Source: Babylonia areolata (lineage: Eukaryota; Mollusca; Gastropoda; Neogastropoda; Buccinidae). Taken from it: 64,000 bases of DNA. The notes under the pieces are model-generated. The model did no database searches and was not told where the DNA came from. It saw only the letters and a program-made list of their open reading frames with translations. The DNA is taken from positions 68,983,192 through 69,047,191 of the forward strand of contig NC_134877.1 in NCBI RefSeq assembly GCF_041734735.1, given 5' to 3'. Both the position numbers and the translations under genes were made by a program. Of the stretch, positions 43,508 to 57,360 are shown one piece after another (position 1 is the first letter of the stretch; each line of letters starts with the position of its first letter).

Positions 43508-44879
43508 GTCATGGAAGAAATATGGCGAGGAATTAAGTGAACTGTGCAAACAGTCACCACGACAGTTCTACAAAAGTGTCAAAGCAATGAGACTACGAGA
43601 TGAGCCATACAGCCCAACAACAGTGGTCAATGACAAAGATGGGAACCCTCTCAGTAAGGAAGACAGCATCAAAAATAGATGGCAGGAATATTTCAAGGAA
43701 CTTTTGAACCCAAGCAGCCAAAATACCACACAGATCCAGTTTCATCCACACCACCCAGAAGAAGAAGAACCAAACATTTTAAGATCAGAGGTACAGCAGG
43801 CACTAAAGACCAGCCCAAGGAACAAAGCAGCAGGCATTGATGGCATTACAACTGAAGCCATCCTGGCATGTGGAGAAACAGGAATCACCTGGCTGACCAC
43901 AATATTCCAGAAAGCATGGATGGAGAGGACAGTCCCGGAAGACTGGCAGAGAGCAGTTGTGGTACCAATCTGGAAGAAGAAAGGCAGCAAAAAAGACTGC
44001 AGCATGTATCGAGGAATTTCCCTCCTGAGCCACACAGGAAAGATGTACGCAAAGATCTTGGAACAGCGTACAAGGTACAAGGTGGAACCATTACTGAGTG
44101 AGGCGCAGATGGGCTTCAGAAAAGGAAGAGGGTGTACAGACGCTATCTTCGCTCTCAGGCAACTGAGCGAAAAGACAATCGAGCACAACAGAGAACTAAA
44201 TCTTGTGTTTGTAGACCAGGAGAAAGCATTTGACCGAGTGGACAGAAACAAGCTATGGCAAACACTCGAAGAGTACAGCATCAGGGGACAACTGTTGGAC
44301 AACATCAGAGCCATCTACAACAACAGTATGAGTGCAGTCCGCACCCAAAACGGACTCACAGACTGGTTCGAGGTGTCATCTGGAGTGAGACAAGGGTGTG
44401 TTCTATCACCGTTACTTTTCATCATATACATGGATAAAATCACAAAAGAAGCAAACCCCAACCCAGAAGATCTGAATGAGATGCTGTTCGCAGATGACCA
44501 AAGCCTGGAACATGAGAAAGAAGAACAACTTCAAGAGCACACAGACAGACTGAAGACACAGTGCGAGGAGCTCAACATGAAGATCAGCATCAGCAAAACC
44601 GAGACGATGAAGGTCAGCAGAACACCTGGCAACCTAAACATCAACGTCAACGGAATTCCGCTGAAACAAGTCAGCGAGTTCAAGTATCTCGGCAGTATTT
44701 TCTCGGAAGATGGACGTCTCAACAGAGAGATTGAGACGAGAGTACAGAAGGCTAACAGCGTCAGCTACCAGCTTGCCCCACTCCTCAAACATCCCAACAT
44801 CCCCATTGAGACCAAAGCCAAACTCATTACCTCCATCTTCATCCCCACCTTGACCTACCAGTGCCAGACATGGACCTGA
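43506..44879 (+). pseudogene. LINE reverse transcriptase ORF, truncated
   Basis: The open frame extends left to an ATG at 43431, but the first 25 codons are flanking DNA before the target duplication; LINE-derived residues start about at WKKYGEELSEL. RT motifs through FADD are intact. The frame stops at 44879, before the C-terminal third of the polyprotein, and picks up again in another frame from about 44957. Without an endonuclease it cannot move itself. Confidence 0.8.
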
Positions 44880-45277
44880 CAAAAAGTCTGGAACGCAAAA
44901 TAACCACTTGCGAGATGTGATGTCTGAGGAGAGCCGTCAACAAGACCAGACGGGACATGATCAGAAACACCAGGATCAGAGAAATGGTGGGAACAACACC
45001 TGTCCTCCACCATATCCAAAGCCAAACGATCAGATGGTTTGGACATCTAACACGTATGGCACCTCACCAGATGGCCAGTAAAGCGTACAACAAAAGGATA
45101 TCAGGATACAAGGCAAGAGGAAGACCAAGGAAGACCTGGATTGACGGTGTGAAAGAAACCCTGAAGACCCACAACATTCCACCCAACGAGGCCTTCCAGC
45201 TTGCCAGGGCCCGTCAGCTCTTTCTCCCCTCGACGCCCTAGATGGTACAAGAGGACGGATAAAGAAAGAAAGAAGAA
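43508..45277 (+). mobile_element. RTE/BovB-like LINE, 5' truncated
   Basis: A 1770-bp copy that starts within the linker before RT and ends in an (AAAG)n-like tail. Coding to 44879 has RNKAAGIDGITTEAILACGE, SMYRGISLLSHTGKMYAKIL, FVDQEKAFDRVDRNKLWQTL, SSGVRQGCVLSPLLFIIYMD and FADDQSL, then EFKYLGSIFSEDG. A stop follows TYQCQTWT. The C-terminus resumes in 44957-45241 with TIRWFGHLTRMAPHQMASK and RGRPRKTWIDGVKETL. RW.GH..RM and RGRPR..W are RTE/BovB-type signatures. Flanked by gattatttgtgt. Confidence 0.88.
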
Positions 45278-45289
45278 GATTATTTGTGT
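45278..45289 (+). repeat. Target-site duplication, right copy (gattatttgtgt)
   Basis: Follows the gaaagaaagaagaa tail of the LINE directly. Confidence 0.85.
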
Positions 45290-46059
45290 TTTTTTGTTTT
45301 GTGTTTCTTTTTCAAACTTTGAAAATACTCATTTTACGTTTTTTTCTCTCTCTTTTTTTTTATTCATTTATTTTTTATTTTTTTTAGAACACATGCACTT
45401 TTACTCCCATTTTTGGAATTTAGTTGGCTCTCAAGGCCTGACCGTGGTCAGGAATCTGTTTCTTTCCTTTTTTCTTCCCTTTAGTACATAAGCTTTAGCA
45501 AATATGATCAGTCTGCATGCTTTGATGCCTCCTTATACTGAAACTAGAGCTCAGGGTGTCTCTTCAGGAATCAAAGAGGAATGTTTTAGGGCTTTGTCTC
45601 TTCAGGAATCAAAGAGGAATGTCAGGGCTTTAGAGCATTGGTTTGGAAAATGAGAATGCTTGCATCAGTTCTGTTTTCATAAATATACAGTCTATGAAAT
45701 TTGTTTATTATTTAAAGATCTTTTTTGGGTGGGGGTGGGGGGGTAAGAAAAAACTCATTTGAACACAAGCATTTATATATATACATACCAGTCTGTCAAC
45801 CACCTGTTGTGGGAGAATTTGGTATGTGCTTATGGGAAAGGAACAGAGGTGACCATGCTTCTGATTCATGAAACTGCTATTAGGTGAAGACATGCATCCG
45901 TTTACTGTTTCATGTATGTGAAAGAGAAAGAAGCTTGGCGCAAGATTGTATGACAGAAGACACACGCAAAAAAGAAAATCAAAAGAAAGGGAGAAGAAGG
46001 AATTAACTAACCGTTAGGTTGTTTGCAAGACATAAATTATTGAAGATTTCATAGCTTTT
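45290..46059. other. No gene; T-rich, then AT-rich
   Basis: A T-rich segment to 45480 includes a short broken copy of the repeat at 12885-13025 (45433-45461). The phrase ctcttcaggaatcaaagagg occurs twice about 46 bp apart (near 45560 and 45598). Nothing else is recognised. Confidence 0.5.
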
Positions 46060-46290
46060 TACGGCCATCGGGGCAGTGAATTGATATCCACTGTTCAGGG
46101 CTCAGCAGAGGAAAACAGGCCCTTCTGACATTTAACCTTACCCAACCAAAGTCTGGTTCCCATTCACACCTGAGTGGAGTGAGGAAAATCAGTGAAATGC
46201 CTTTTCCAAGGACAATACTATATGCGGAAATGGGCCCCTGAACCCTGATCCCTGGTGAATTCTGGATCAGTACTCTAAAAGTTCATTTTT
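46060..46290 (-). mobile_element. SINE-B, old copy
   Basis: On the minus strand the order is a degenerate tRNA-like head, tccttggaaaaggcatttca, tcctcactccactcaggtgt, gaatgggaaccagac, ctctgctgagccctga and ttcactgccccgatggcc. It matches both halves at 2385-2521 and 4165-4330. It lies in the intron before the ATP5F1B exon. Confidence 0.65.
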
Positions 46291-46301
46291 AGTCCAGCTA
46301 A

Positions 46302-47289
<988 letters not shown>

Positions 47290-47389
47290 NNNNNNNNNNN
47301 NNNNNNNNNNNNNNNNNNNNNNNNNNNNNNNNNNNNNNNNNNNNNNNNNNNNNNNNNNNNNNNNNNNNNNNNNNNNNNNNNNNNNNNNN
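47290..47389. other. Scaffold gap (100 N)
   Basis: Exactly 100 N. The left flank is clean, the right flank degrades within 300 bases. Confidence 1.
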
Positions 47390-47409
47390 ACACACCACTC
47401 AGAGTGTGT

Positions 47410-47700
47410 AGTATAATATAGTAGTAGTAGTATAGTTTTTTGCTTAAAGCCAGATGACGCAAAGGGCCATATCGGGGACTGTCCAACTACATTTAATCCA
47501 ACAGCTTTAAAACAAAAAAAGTGTCACAACTCACACCAAAAGAGAGAGAGAGAAAAGAGAGAGAGAGAGAGTAGAGTTGTAGTATGCAGTATAGTAGTAT
47601 TTATTGTTATAGTCCACGAGCGCACAGGGCCAATCAGGACTGTCCAACCACTTAACCCAACAGCTTAAACACAAAAGTGTCACTACTCAACACAAAAAAA
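47410..47700 (+). repeat. Two copies of an unnamed 110-130-bp repeat
   Basis: Copies at about 47415-47545 and 47590-47700 share cagggcca or aagggcca, ggactgtccaac, taatccaacagct and aaagtgtcac, with a (GA)n tract between. Family unknown. From 47700 to 48197 the sequence is A-rich and noisy, with no other feature. Confidence 0.55.
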
Positions 47701-48197
47701 CCGTCGTATAAACCTACGAAAGTTCATAAAACCCCTTTAACTTTTGTTTCTCGGGACAAAAAGATAAGGCCACCCCCGTTTAATTTATCTCCCCGGGATT
47801 AAAAAAAGAAGAAAAAAAAAAAATTTGTAAAAGGAAAAAAAATACTTCAAACCCAAACAAAAAAATACAAAATGGCCACACAGGCAAAAAACACGCAAAG
47901 GGACAGAGGCGACCACCCGGCCGTTTTTACACTTTCAATATTAATCTAACATCGAGGGTTCCCGCGGACGCCGATGCTGTAACTGTGAGGGACAACCCAG
48001 GGTGGCCGGTATGGGGGGAACTAAATGAGGGGCGGGGGAGTAATGCACTGAAACGCGCAGATGCGGGCAGCACAAAAAAACAACAAAAAAAAAACAAAAA
48101 CAAAAAAGCAAAAAAAAAAAATTAATCCCCGAGCAAAAACGACAGGCAGCACCTCCAGAGCGGAAAAGAGAAGAAGAAAAAAGTGTCAAGGCTTGTT

Positions 48198-51100
48198 TTA
48201 AAAAAAAAAAGGGGGAATGGCTGGGAAGGCAAAAAAAGGAGACAACAGTGAAGAAAAAGGGGAAGGGGACTGGAAGGGCAGAAAAAAGGGAAAACATGAA
48301 GTTTGAAAGGGCAATGGACGGGGAAGGCAAAAAAGGAGGAAACAGTGAAGGAAGAAAGGGGGAAGGGACGGGGGAAGGCAGAAAAGGGAGAAAAGTGAAG
48401 AAAAAGGGGAAAGGAACGGGGAAGGCGGAAAAGGAGACAACATAAAGGGAAGAAAGGGAATGGCGGGAAGGGGCGAAAAAGGGACAACGGGAAAGGGAAA
48501 AAAGGGGGGAATGGAGGGAAGGCGAAAAAGGAGGCAACAGTAAAGGGAAGAAAGGGGAAAGGACTGGGAAGGCAGAAAAAGGAGCAAAAAGTAAAGGGAA
48601 AAAAGGGGGAAGGAGGGAAGGCAGAAAAAGGGAAACAGTAAAGATAAAAGGGAAAAGGACTGGAAAGGCAAAAAAGGAGACAACAGGAAGATAAAAAGGG
48701 GGAAAAGGGAAAACGGAAGGCAAAAAAAAGGAGACAACAGGAAGGAAGAAAAAGGGGAAGGGCGGGGAAGGCAGAAAAAGGAACAACAGTGAAGATAGAA
48801 AGGGGAAAAGGGACTGGGAAGGCAAAAAGGAAACAACATGAAAAGAAAGGGGAAAGGACTGGGAAGGCAGAAAAAGGAGACAAAGTGAAGATAAAAAGGG
48901 GGAAAGGACTGGGAAGGCGAAAAAGGAGAAAACGTGAAGACAGAAAGGGGAAAGGCGGAAGGCAGAAAAGGGAGACAACATGAAGGAAAAAGGGGGAAAA
49001 GGACGGGGGGGAAGGCGAAAAAGGAGAAAACAGTAAAGGGAAAAAAGGGGGGAAAAGCACGGGGAAGGCAGAAAAAGGAAACAACAGTGAAGGAAAAAGG
49101 GGAATGGACGGGGAAGGCAGAAAAAGGAGGCAACAGTAAAGAAAGGGGAATGGACTGGGGGCAGAAAAAGGGAAAACAACAGTGAAGAAAAAAGGGGAAT
49201 GGACTGGGAAGGCAAAAAAAGGAAAAAACAGGAAGATAAAAAGGGGAAGGGATGGAAGGCAGAAAAGGAGAAAACAGGAAGGAAAAAGGGGGAATGGAGG
49301 GGAAGGGCAAAAAAAAGGAGACAACATAAAAAAAAGGGGAAAGGGACTGGAAGGAAAAAAAAAAAGGGGCAACAGTGAAGACAAAAAGGGGAAGGCTGGG
49401 AAAGCGAAAAAAGACAACAGTGGGAAGAAAGGGAAGGGGACGGGGAAGGCAAAAAAAGGAGCAAAAGTGAAAAAAGGGAATGGCTGGGAAGGCAGAAAAA
49501 GGGGCAACTGGGGGAAGAAAGGGGAATGGACGGGAAGGAAAAAAAGGGAGACAACATAAAGGAAAAAAGGGGGAAGGACGGGAAGGCAAAAAAAGGGGGC
49601 AACGTGAAGGAAGAAAGGGGAATACTGGGAAGGCAGGAAAAGGAGAAAAATTAAGAAGAAAGGGGGAAAGGCTGAAGGCAGGAAAAGGAGACAACGTGAA
49701 GGAAGGGGGGGGAATGGACGGGGAAGGAAAAAAAGGGAGCCAACGTGAAGAAAGGGGAATGGACGGGGAAAGGCAGAAAAAGGAGACAACGGGGAAAGAA
49801 AGGGGGAATGGACTGGGGGGCAGAAAAAGTAGCCCAAAATGAAAAAGGGGGAATGGAGGGGAAAGGCAGGAAAAGGAGACAACATAAAGATAAAAAGGGG
49901 AAAGGATGGGAAGGCGGAAAAAGAGCAACAGTGAAGGAAAAAAGGGGGAAGGGACGGGGAAGGCGAAAAAGGAACAACAGTGAAGAAAGGGAAGGACTGG
50001 AAGGCGAAAAGGGAGAAAAACATGAAAAAGGGGGAAATGGACTGGGAAAGGAAAAAAAAAGGGAGAAAACAGTAAAGGAAGAAAGGGGAATGGACTGGGA
50101 AGGCAAAAAAGGGAAACAACATAAAGAAAGGGAAGGACGGGGAAAGGGAGGAAAAGGAGAAAAAGTGAAATAAAAGGGGGGAAAGGACGGGAAGGCGGGG
50201 AAAAGGAGACACAGTAAAGGGAAAAAAAGGGGAATGGACGGGAAGGCGAAAAAGGAGACAAAGTAAAGAAAGGGGAAGGAGGAAGGCAAAAAAAGGGAAA
50301 ACAGGGAAGAAAGGGGAATGGACTGGAAGGGCGAAAAGGAGGCAACAGTGAAAGGAAGAAAGGGGAATGGACTGGGAAGGCAGAAAAGGGGAACAACAGT
50401 GAAGGAAAAAAGGGGGAATGGACTGGGGGGGCAGAAAAAGGGGGCACAGGAAGGAAAAAGGGGGGAATGGACGGGAAGGCGGGAAAAGGAGAAACGTAAA
50501 GATAAAAAGGGAAAGGACTGGGAAGGCGGGAAAGAGACAACATGAAGATAGAAAGGGGAAGGACGGGGAAGGCAAAAAAAGGAACAAAAGTAAAGGAAGA
50601 AAGGGGAATGGACTGGGAAGGGGCAAAAGGAGACAACGTAAAGATAAAAGGGGAATGGACTGGGAAGGAGAAAAAGGAGACAACATGAAGATAAAAAGGG
50701 GAAAAGGACGGGAAGGCAAAAAAGGGGAGAAACAGTGAAGAAAAAAGGGGGGAAGGGGACGGGGAAGGCAGAAAAGGGGACACAGTGAAGATAGAAAGGG
50801 GAATGGACTGGGAAGGCGGGAAAAGGGAAAACAGTAAAGAAAGAAAGGGGAATGGAGGGGAAGGCAGAAAAAGGAGACAACAGGAAGGAAAAAGGGGAAG
50901 GACGGGGGGGAAGGCAGAAAAAAGGAAACAACATTAAGGAAGAAAGGGAATGACGGGAAGGCAAAAAAAGGAGACACAGTAAAGGAAAGGGGGGAATGGA
51001 GGGGAAGGCAAAAAAAAAGGAGAAAACGTGAAGATAAAAAGGGGGAAATGGACTGGGAAGGGCAGAAAAGGGAGACAACAGTGAAGAAAGAAAGGGGGAA

Positions 51101-51722
51101 GGACGGGGAAGGCAAAAAAGGGGGAGACACAGTAAAGATAAAAAGGGGGAAAAGGACTGGAAGGCAGGAAATGGAGACAACAGTGAAATAGAAAGGGGAA
51201 TGGACGGGGGGGGCAAAAAAGGAGACAACAGGAAGGAAAAAAGGGGAATGGAGGGGGAAAGGCAAAAAAAGGAGGAAACGTGAAGGAAGAAAGGGAATGG
51301 CTGGGAAGGAAAAAAAGGGAGACAACAGTGAAGGAAGAAGGGGAATGGACTGGAAAGGCAAAAAAAGGGACAACAGTAAAGGAAAAAGGGGGAATGGACT
51401 GGGAAGGCAAAAAAGGAGAAACATAAAGGAAAAAAGGGGGAAGGAGGGGGAAGGCAGAAAAAAAGGAGACACAAAAGGGAAAGAAGGGGAAAAGGGACGG
51501 GGGGAAGGCAAAAAAAGGAGACAACAGTGAAGGAAAAAAGGGGGAATGGAGGGGAAAGGCAGAAAAAGGAGACAACAAAAGGGAAAAAAAGGGGGAATGG
51601 ACTGGAAGCAGGAAAAGGAGACAACATAAAGACGAAAGGGGAATGGACGGGAAAGGCAGAAAAGGAGACCATGAAAAAAGGGGGAAATGGCGGGAAGGCG
51701 AAAAGGGAGACAACATAAAGGG
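48198..51722. repeat. 46/50-bp minisatellite (degraded copy)
   Basis: The unit of 1-2035 is recognisable throughout (gggaatggactgggaaggca) but most units have dropped bases and lengthened A or G runs. Loss of stop codons in this noisy purine strand opens very long minus-strand frames (up to 1279 codons, rich in Phe, Pro, Ser and Leu). These are artefacts. Confidence 0.9.
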
Positions 51723-51844
51723 AAGAAAAAAAGAAAAGGCAGAAACAAAGAGAGTGATAGAAAAGAGGAAATTTCATCACAAAATTTCCAGAAGGTGGGG
51801 ATGCTGTTGATACTGAAAGACCCCCGGTATCCTACGGTAGAGAT

Positions 51845-51903
51845 ACACGCGCTCGCGCGCGTGCGTATACGCACGCCCGCGCGTACGCCCGCACGCGCAT
51901 GCA
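51845..51903. other. Alternating purine-pyrimidine tract, second copy
   Basis: Counterpart of 2152-2212, with cgtatacgca where the first copy has cgtaaacgca. Confidence 0.6.
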
Positions 51904-52084
51904 TGGAAGGAATAGATGCTGATCCATTTATTACAAAATTTGATAGAATGGAGTGCTTCAATCATGTAGATACTACTTAAAAGGTGTTTTTTTTTTCCAG
52001 ATCTTGTTTCAAAGCGTTATTTGCGAGCAGGAGCTGTAGTTTGAAGCATGCAGGATGTCTGATACAGGTCTATAAAGTGGCTGA

Positions 52085-52220
52085 AATGTTAAGTCTCATC
52101 GCCTTTTACTGACACCGGGGCGGTGAATTCAAACTCAGAGTCAAGGGCATTGGCAGAGGAAGGCGGGGCCCAGTTCTCTCCTTCCAGCCTTTCCCCGACA
52201 AGTCAGGAGCCAGGTGCAAA
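52085..52220 (-). mobile_element. SINE-B 3' part, second copy
   Basis: Counterpart of 2385-2521, with a few one-base differences. Confidence 0.6.
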
Positions 52221-52239
52221 GCTCGGACGGAAGAGCTTA

Positions 52240-52732
52240 GTGTGCGGTTCGTCCATCGGGATCGACGAGGACCATCTAGTCATCCTGGGGCGGGTGGGTT
52301 GGGTTCTGTGGGTGCGCAGATGACTAGGTCAGGCCAATCCGCGGCCCGGAGTTCTGACGGCCAGTGTGGGACAGGGGATGGTGGCGGCTGTCGGGGACTT
52401 GCTGGCACTGCTTTTCCTGGCCTGTCTACGTTGCTCTGCTGCAGCGATTCTGTTGGCCTCACAGGATTTGGCGCCTTTGTGGACAGCTGAACGCCACTTT
52501 GGTCTGTCCATTGCTTCAGCTCCATGTGTTGTGGCTGATGTTGAAGGCCTTCAGAGAAGCTTTCAAAGTGTCTCTGAAGCGCTTCTTTTGGCCTCCATGG
52601 GAGCGCTTGCCATGTTGGAGTTCGCCGTACAGCAGTTTCTGGGGAGCCGGTGGTCTGCATGCGAACTACATGGCCTGCCCAGCGCAGCTGGGCTGCATCA
52701 AGATGTGTAGATGCTGGGCAAGTTTGCCTAGT
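52240..52732 (-). mobile_element. RTE-like LINE 3' end, second copy
   Basis: Counterpart of 2537-3030. The C-terminal coding (QLRWAGHVVRM, KRFRD and the knuckle region) is split among frames by one-base indels, where the other copy keeps a single 149-codon frame. Confidence 0.8.
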
Positions 52733-52737
52733 AGAAT

Positions 52738-53715
52738 AGAATAGAATAGAATATGTCTTCATTATCAAGTGTACCGGGGTCACAAGAATATTGGGGGGGA
52801 TAGTATATAACAAGATACGAACATAAATCGAAAATCATACACAAACACAGATACAGTAGAAAATAAGATACATACAAGTGCATATCAATATAATAACTTG
52901 TGCATACTCACGCATCCAGCACTGCACACACACACACACACACCACACACACACACACAACACACACACACACACACACACACACCCACACACACACACA
53001 TACACACACACGTTTGAACAGAAGCTGCATATTACATGTGGATGGGGCTGATGACTAGATATTCAGGTAGATGGTTGTTGTTGCACAATTGTATTTATCA
53101 CACTGGATTTGTTTCGAGAGACAGGACATTGACTGCTTTGGGAAAAGCTATTGGCGAAGCGACTGGTTTTCATTCATACTTCTGTACCGTCGATCAGAGG
53201 GGTGCATCTCGAAAAATCCCAAAAGCTGGATGTGATTCATCCTGGCTGATTGATTTTGCTTTTTTGAGTAGCCGCTTATGATATATGTCATCTAGAGAAG
53301 GTAGATGAGCCCTGGTAATCTTGGTGGCAGTTTTTACGATTCTGTTCAGGGCTGCGACTTCTGTCCTGGAAATGTTTTCCGTACCAAACAGTAATAGCGA
53401 AGGTTAGCACACTTTCAATGACTGCTCAGTAGAAATCAACCATGATTTCTTTTCTAATTCCGAACTTTTTGAGGCGCCGAAGAAAGTACAGGCGCTGTTG
53501 TGCTTTCTAACAAATTTTTTCCGTATTTTTCTCCCATTTGAAATCGTTGGAAATGATCAGTCGAGAAATTTAAAGTCGCTGATGATCTCTACTTGCTTGT
53601 CTTCAATGACAAGTGGTAAGGGGTCAGATCTGGTCTTCCTGAAATCTAGAACTAATTCTTTGGTTTTTGATGCGTTGAGTTCTAAGTTGTTTTTATGACA
53701 CTAACTGACAAGTTC
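52738..53715 (-). mobile_element. Rex1/CR1-like LINE 3' fragment, second copy
   Basis: Counterpart of 3035-4018, including the (TATTC)n tail at 52735-52755 and an interrupted CA tract at 52924-53010. Confidence 0.75.
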
Positions 53716-53869
53716 GTGTACTTCTTCCCTATATTTGACTCATCACTGTTCGTAGTATGGTCGTAACCCGCTACTAACTGTGTGTAGTATGGAACTGACC
53801 AATGGCGTAATTCGGTCAACGTAGGCATTTAGTCACGTGTAACTGTCAAAAAGTTTAAAACCGAGCAAA

Positions 53870-54035
53870 GCAGTTGGACATAGGTCCCCATTCACAAGTG
53901 GGGTGAGTGACTGACGAAAATCAGGTCAAGTGCCTTTACCAAAGACAAAACGCTATGCCGAAACGGGGACTCAAACTCACACCACTGGGTCACAAATCCA
54001 ACGCCTGAACTATGCGATCACAGCGAGCCAAGTCT
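53870..54035 (-). mobile_element. SINE-B 5' part, second copy
   Basis: Counterpart of 4165-4330. Here the text includes ggtccccattcacaag, which extends the match to full-length SINE-B a little further than in contig 1. Confidence 0.55.
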
Positions 54036-54309
54036 TTGCGGAGTGCAGATCTCTAATTTCACAAGACATTTTGGACAAGACAAAATGAAGTGGGCGTCTG
54101 TTTCAGTGTGACAGACCTACCTCCAAGGCGGACAGTCAAATTTTATTCCCGTGCATTTTTCTCATAGACAGAATGTGTGGATCTTTAAAACGGTGACACG
54201 CCTAAATCTCAAACGAGTTTTTAAGATGTTCTAATCCTGATTAAGGTTTAGACCCCTAGACTACTGAACTTTGGTCTAAAGTGCGGCGTGAATTTGAAGT
54301 GAATTTTAT

Positions 54310-54313
<4 letters not shown>

Positions 54314-54373
<60 letters not shown>

Positions 54374-54374
54374 C
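54314..54374. repeat. (GT)n microsatellite
   Basis: Counterpart of 4598-4690 but shorter, ending gcgcgcgc. Confidence 0.95.
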
Positions 54375-54671
54375 TTTTAAGTGGTGTAATTGAACAGAAG
54401 TAGTGCAATCCCAGGAGGATCAATTTCCAATAGGAAATGGTGAAACGACATCCGGACTTCAGTAAGTGACAGCCCTTCACAGATGAGCATACGTGTAAGC
54501 AGAAGTGAAGGGGTTAATGTGTTTGAATATTGTGCTACTACTAAAGAAAGAGAGAGTTTAAAAATAATAATAATATAAAACGACAGAGTTAAAGGGGCAT
54601 AAACAGACAGACAGACAGGCTGAGGATAATGTACAGCCTGTTGTTGAATAAAATGGTGGTGTCACCAGTGA

Positions 54672-56035
54672 TCTAAACCCTTCACTGCTAGTACGATTTG
54701 CTATGGGCTATGCTGAGAAAATGTTCAGAAAACAGGAAAAACACGCCAATGATTTTAATTTGCTTATATTTCAAAAAGTACTGAAGATAAGTGCATAAAA
54801 GTATATATCAAATGAAAGGAAATGAACCAAGATTTTGTTTTTGATACTCACATGTTCAAATAATGAGTCAATCTGACAGAAAAATTCCATCAAATGCATT
54901 AATAAAAAAAATTGGGACTGTCATTCCATCATTTAGGTGCTACAATATCAACCAGGTTATCAACCTGTCTTTCTTGTGACTGTTGTGATCAACCACACAC
55001 ACTGTCAAGGCTGAGCAACAGTGTCCAGGTGCAAAAGACTCCAACACAGTCCACACAAAAGAATGAAATGGTGTACTCACCCAGGATCTACCGCCAGTAA
55101 AAACGCTGTGTGCGGGTACTTGCAGAAACAGTCTTCAAGACACAGTGCTGGTTTGCTGGGGCTGTCTGGGCAGTAGAACCCCACACCCTTTCTTGTCCTT
55201 TCTTCCAGCAGACTCTGCACTCCTTTGTGGCCAGGCCTTCTGTGGGGTAGGTTGGATGAAGTGTCGTCCACACAAGACAAAAAGCGTGGTCATCTTTAGC
55301 AGTGTCTTGGTCACCAAAAATCATGGCACTAATTACATCCTTCTGAAGTCCAGGAGTGTACTGCTGTTGCCTGCTTTTTTGTAGAGGATGTGTGCATTCA
55401 GCATGGCAATTTGTAGAAAATGCACACACAGCTATTTGTACCACTTCAAGGTTTTCCTTGTGACAACGTAGGGCTGCAGCTGTTGGTCATGATGGTCCAT
55501 GGCACCCATGTTTTGTTGTAATCCAGAATTGCTGGAGGCTTGTTTACTGCCTTTTGGTCTTGCTGCTGCTGGTCTTCAGTTGTAGGTTTGTGGCAAGTTG
55601 TCAGCTCCAGATGGTCCAGGATGAACATCATGATCATCAGCATGCTGCATACCTGAAACACATTGCATAAAAGACTAAGTCTGTTGGGTTTGGTTTTTTT
55701 TTGTTTTTTGTTTTTTTTTACATATAAAAAGATCATGAAATGGTACCATTTTATTTCTGATTGTTTTCAGAAGCTGAAATACAAACACACACATACCTAC
55801 CCCACCCCCCAAAACACACACACACTGAAACTGGTTCATGGTATGCCACACCCCCTTCATTCTCTCTTTCTCATACAAAACAAAATGACAACACACACAC
55901 ACACACACACCACACACACACACTTCTACAAGTGTTGCATTTACAAAGTAATTTAGACACACAGTTCTGTATATCATTCTCTGATTTCAGTTTTATAAAC
56001 ATCATCTCTCCCCCCCCCCCCCACCCCCACCTCCC

Positions 56036-56070
<35 letters not shown>

Positions 56071-56851
56071 ACAACAACAACAATAACAACAACAAACCAA
56101 TACACACTCAGGAACGAACACACAGAAAGCTGCAGGCGAGCGACACACGCTGTCATCAACAATGAGCCAGCCAGCAAGCCACGGCCCCCTGGGCTGTGAT
56201 GGTCACACACAGTAACCCACGTGACTGACTCTCACTCACACACACTGATCAGTGACTGACGAAGCCACTTACCACAGCTAACACATTCAAAACACACACA
56301 ATGCAGTCATATTCATTGTTACAAACAAACGGAGAGCAAATAATAAACTGACAAACCTCGAAAACACCCACCTGCATCTTGAATCAGCTGAGCTTGCTTG
56401 TCTTCAGTTTCGTCACACAACGCCACCTCCCACCCCCCTCCATTGTCAAAATCAGCGTCTTCGGCATCAATTTCACGCAGTTCTGTCTCATTCAGTCCAC
56501 AATCTTCATCTCTACTGTTTGCATCGCGAAAGAATTCTTTCAATACAAGTGCAAGTGTTTGGGTTTGTCTGCGTTCAGCCATGGCTTTGCAAACACAACT
56601 TGAGCTTCGTACAAACTTGCAAAACTTTCGCCATAAATATGACAATCTAATGAATAATTTTAGGTTATGGAACTCAGGAGATAAAGAGCTCTCAGGGGAG
56701 CTAATTTAATGGTTAGCAGACTGTATTTTCTGTAATGCGGGACTCGAAACATGGAACGTTGTAACATGACGTACGGCGCACGTCAATACAGCATTGCTGA
56801 GCGACATTTCATGACGTACGCCGTACGTCAACAGCGCAGTCAAGAGGTTAA
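54672..56851 (-). mobile_element. piggyBac element, second copy
   Basis: Counterpart of 4990-7189. The right TTAA (56848-56851) is intact; the left end reads ctaaacccttcactgc, so the left TTAA is altered. N-terminal coding (start 56582) is open to a plausible donor near 56373, and C-terminal coding lies at 55735-55080. The catalytic core is missing, as in contig 1. Confidence 0.8.
56373..56582 (-). pseudogene. piggyBac transposase N-terminal exon remnant
   Basis: Reads MAERRQTQTLALVLKEFF, RDANSRDEDCGLNETELR, then EIDAEDADFDNGGG and QLIQDAG before gcag|gtgggt. The acidic composition fits the N-terminus of a piggyBac transposase. This is the cleaner of the two copies. Confidence 0.55.
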
Positions 56852-56936
56852 ATCAGTGTCACTTGTTGAGTTCAACCATTCAAGGTTTACAGCTAATGGC
56901 ATTAAACATTTCAGTGTTCAGTGTTCAACCAGCCAA

Positions 56937-56938
<2 letters not shown>

Positions 56939-56976
<38 letters not shown>

Positions 56977-57086
56977 ATCTACTGACGGTAATATAGAGTC
57001 AACTACATTTCTTCGGAAAATGACAACCTCGTTCTATGACTCATTAAACGCGCGCGTGCCAGAATGTGTGCGTGCTAGTGTGTGCA

Positions 57087-57136
<50 letters not shown>

Positions 57137-57211
57137 CGCGCGCGTATGTGTTTACGTGCCAGAATGTGTGCGTGCTAGTGTGTGCATGCGTGTTTGTGTG
57201 TGTTCGTCTTC

Positions 57212-57279
<68 letters not shown>

Positions 57280-57360
57280 CGTATATGTGTGTGTGTCCGT
57301 GCGTGCGTATGTGTGTACGTGCCAGTGTGTGTGTGCATGCCAGTGTGTGTGTGTGTGTGT
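56939..57360. repeat. CT and GT microsatellites
   Basis: (CT)n at 56939-56972 and GT tracts at 57088-57134 and 57216-57275 with intervening cgtgcc blocks, as at 7283-7720 with different run lengths. Confidence 0.95.

Noticed and set aside
47941-51961. Minus-strand open frames of 553, 1279, 861, 709 and 260 codons rich in Phe, Pro, Ser and Leu
   Set aside because: They are translations of a degraded purine-rich minisatellite in several overlapping frames. The clean array at 1-2035 has no such long frames, and three frames are open over the same bases.
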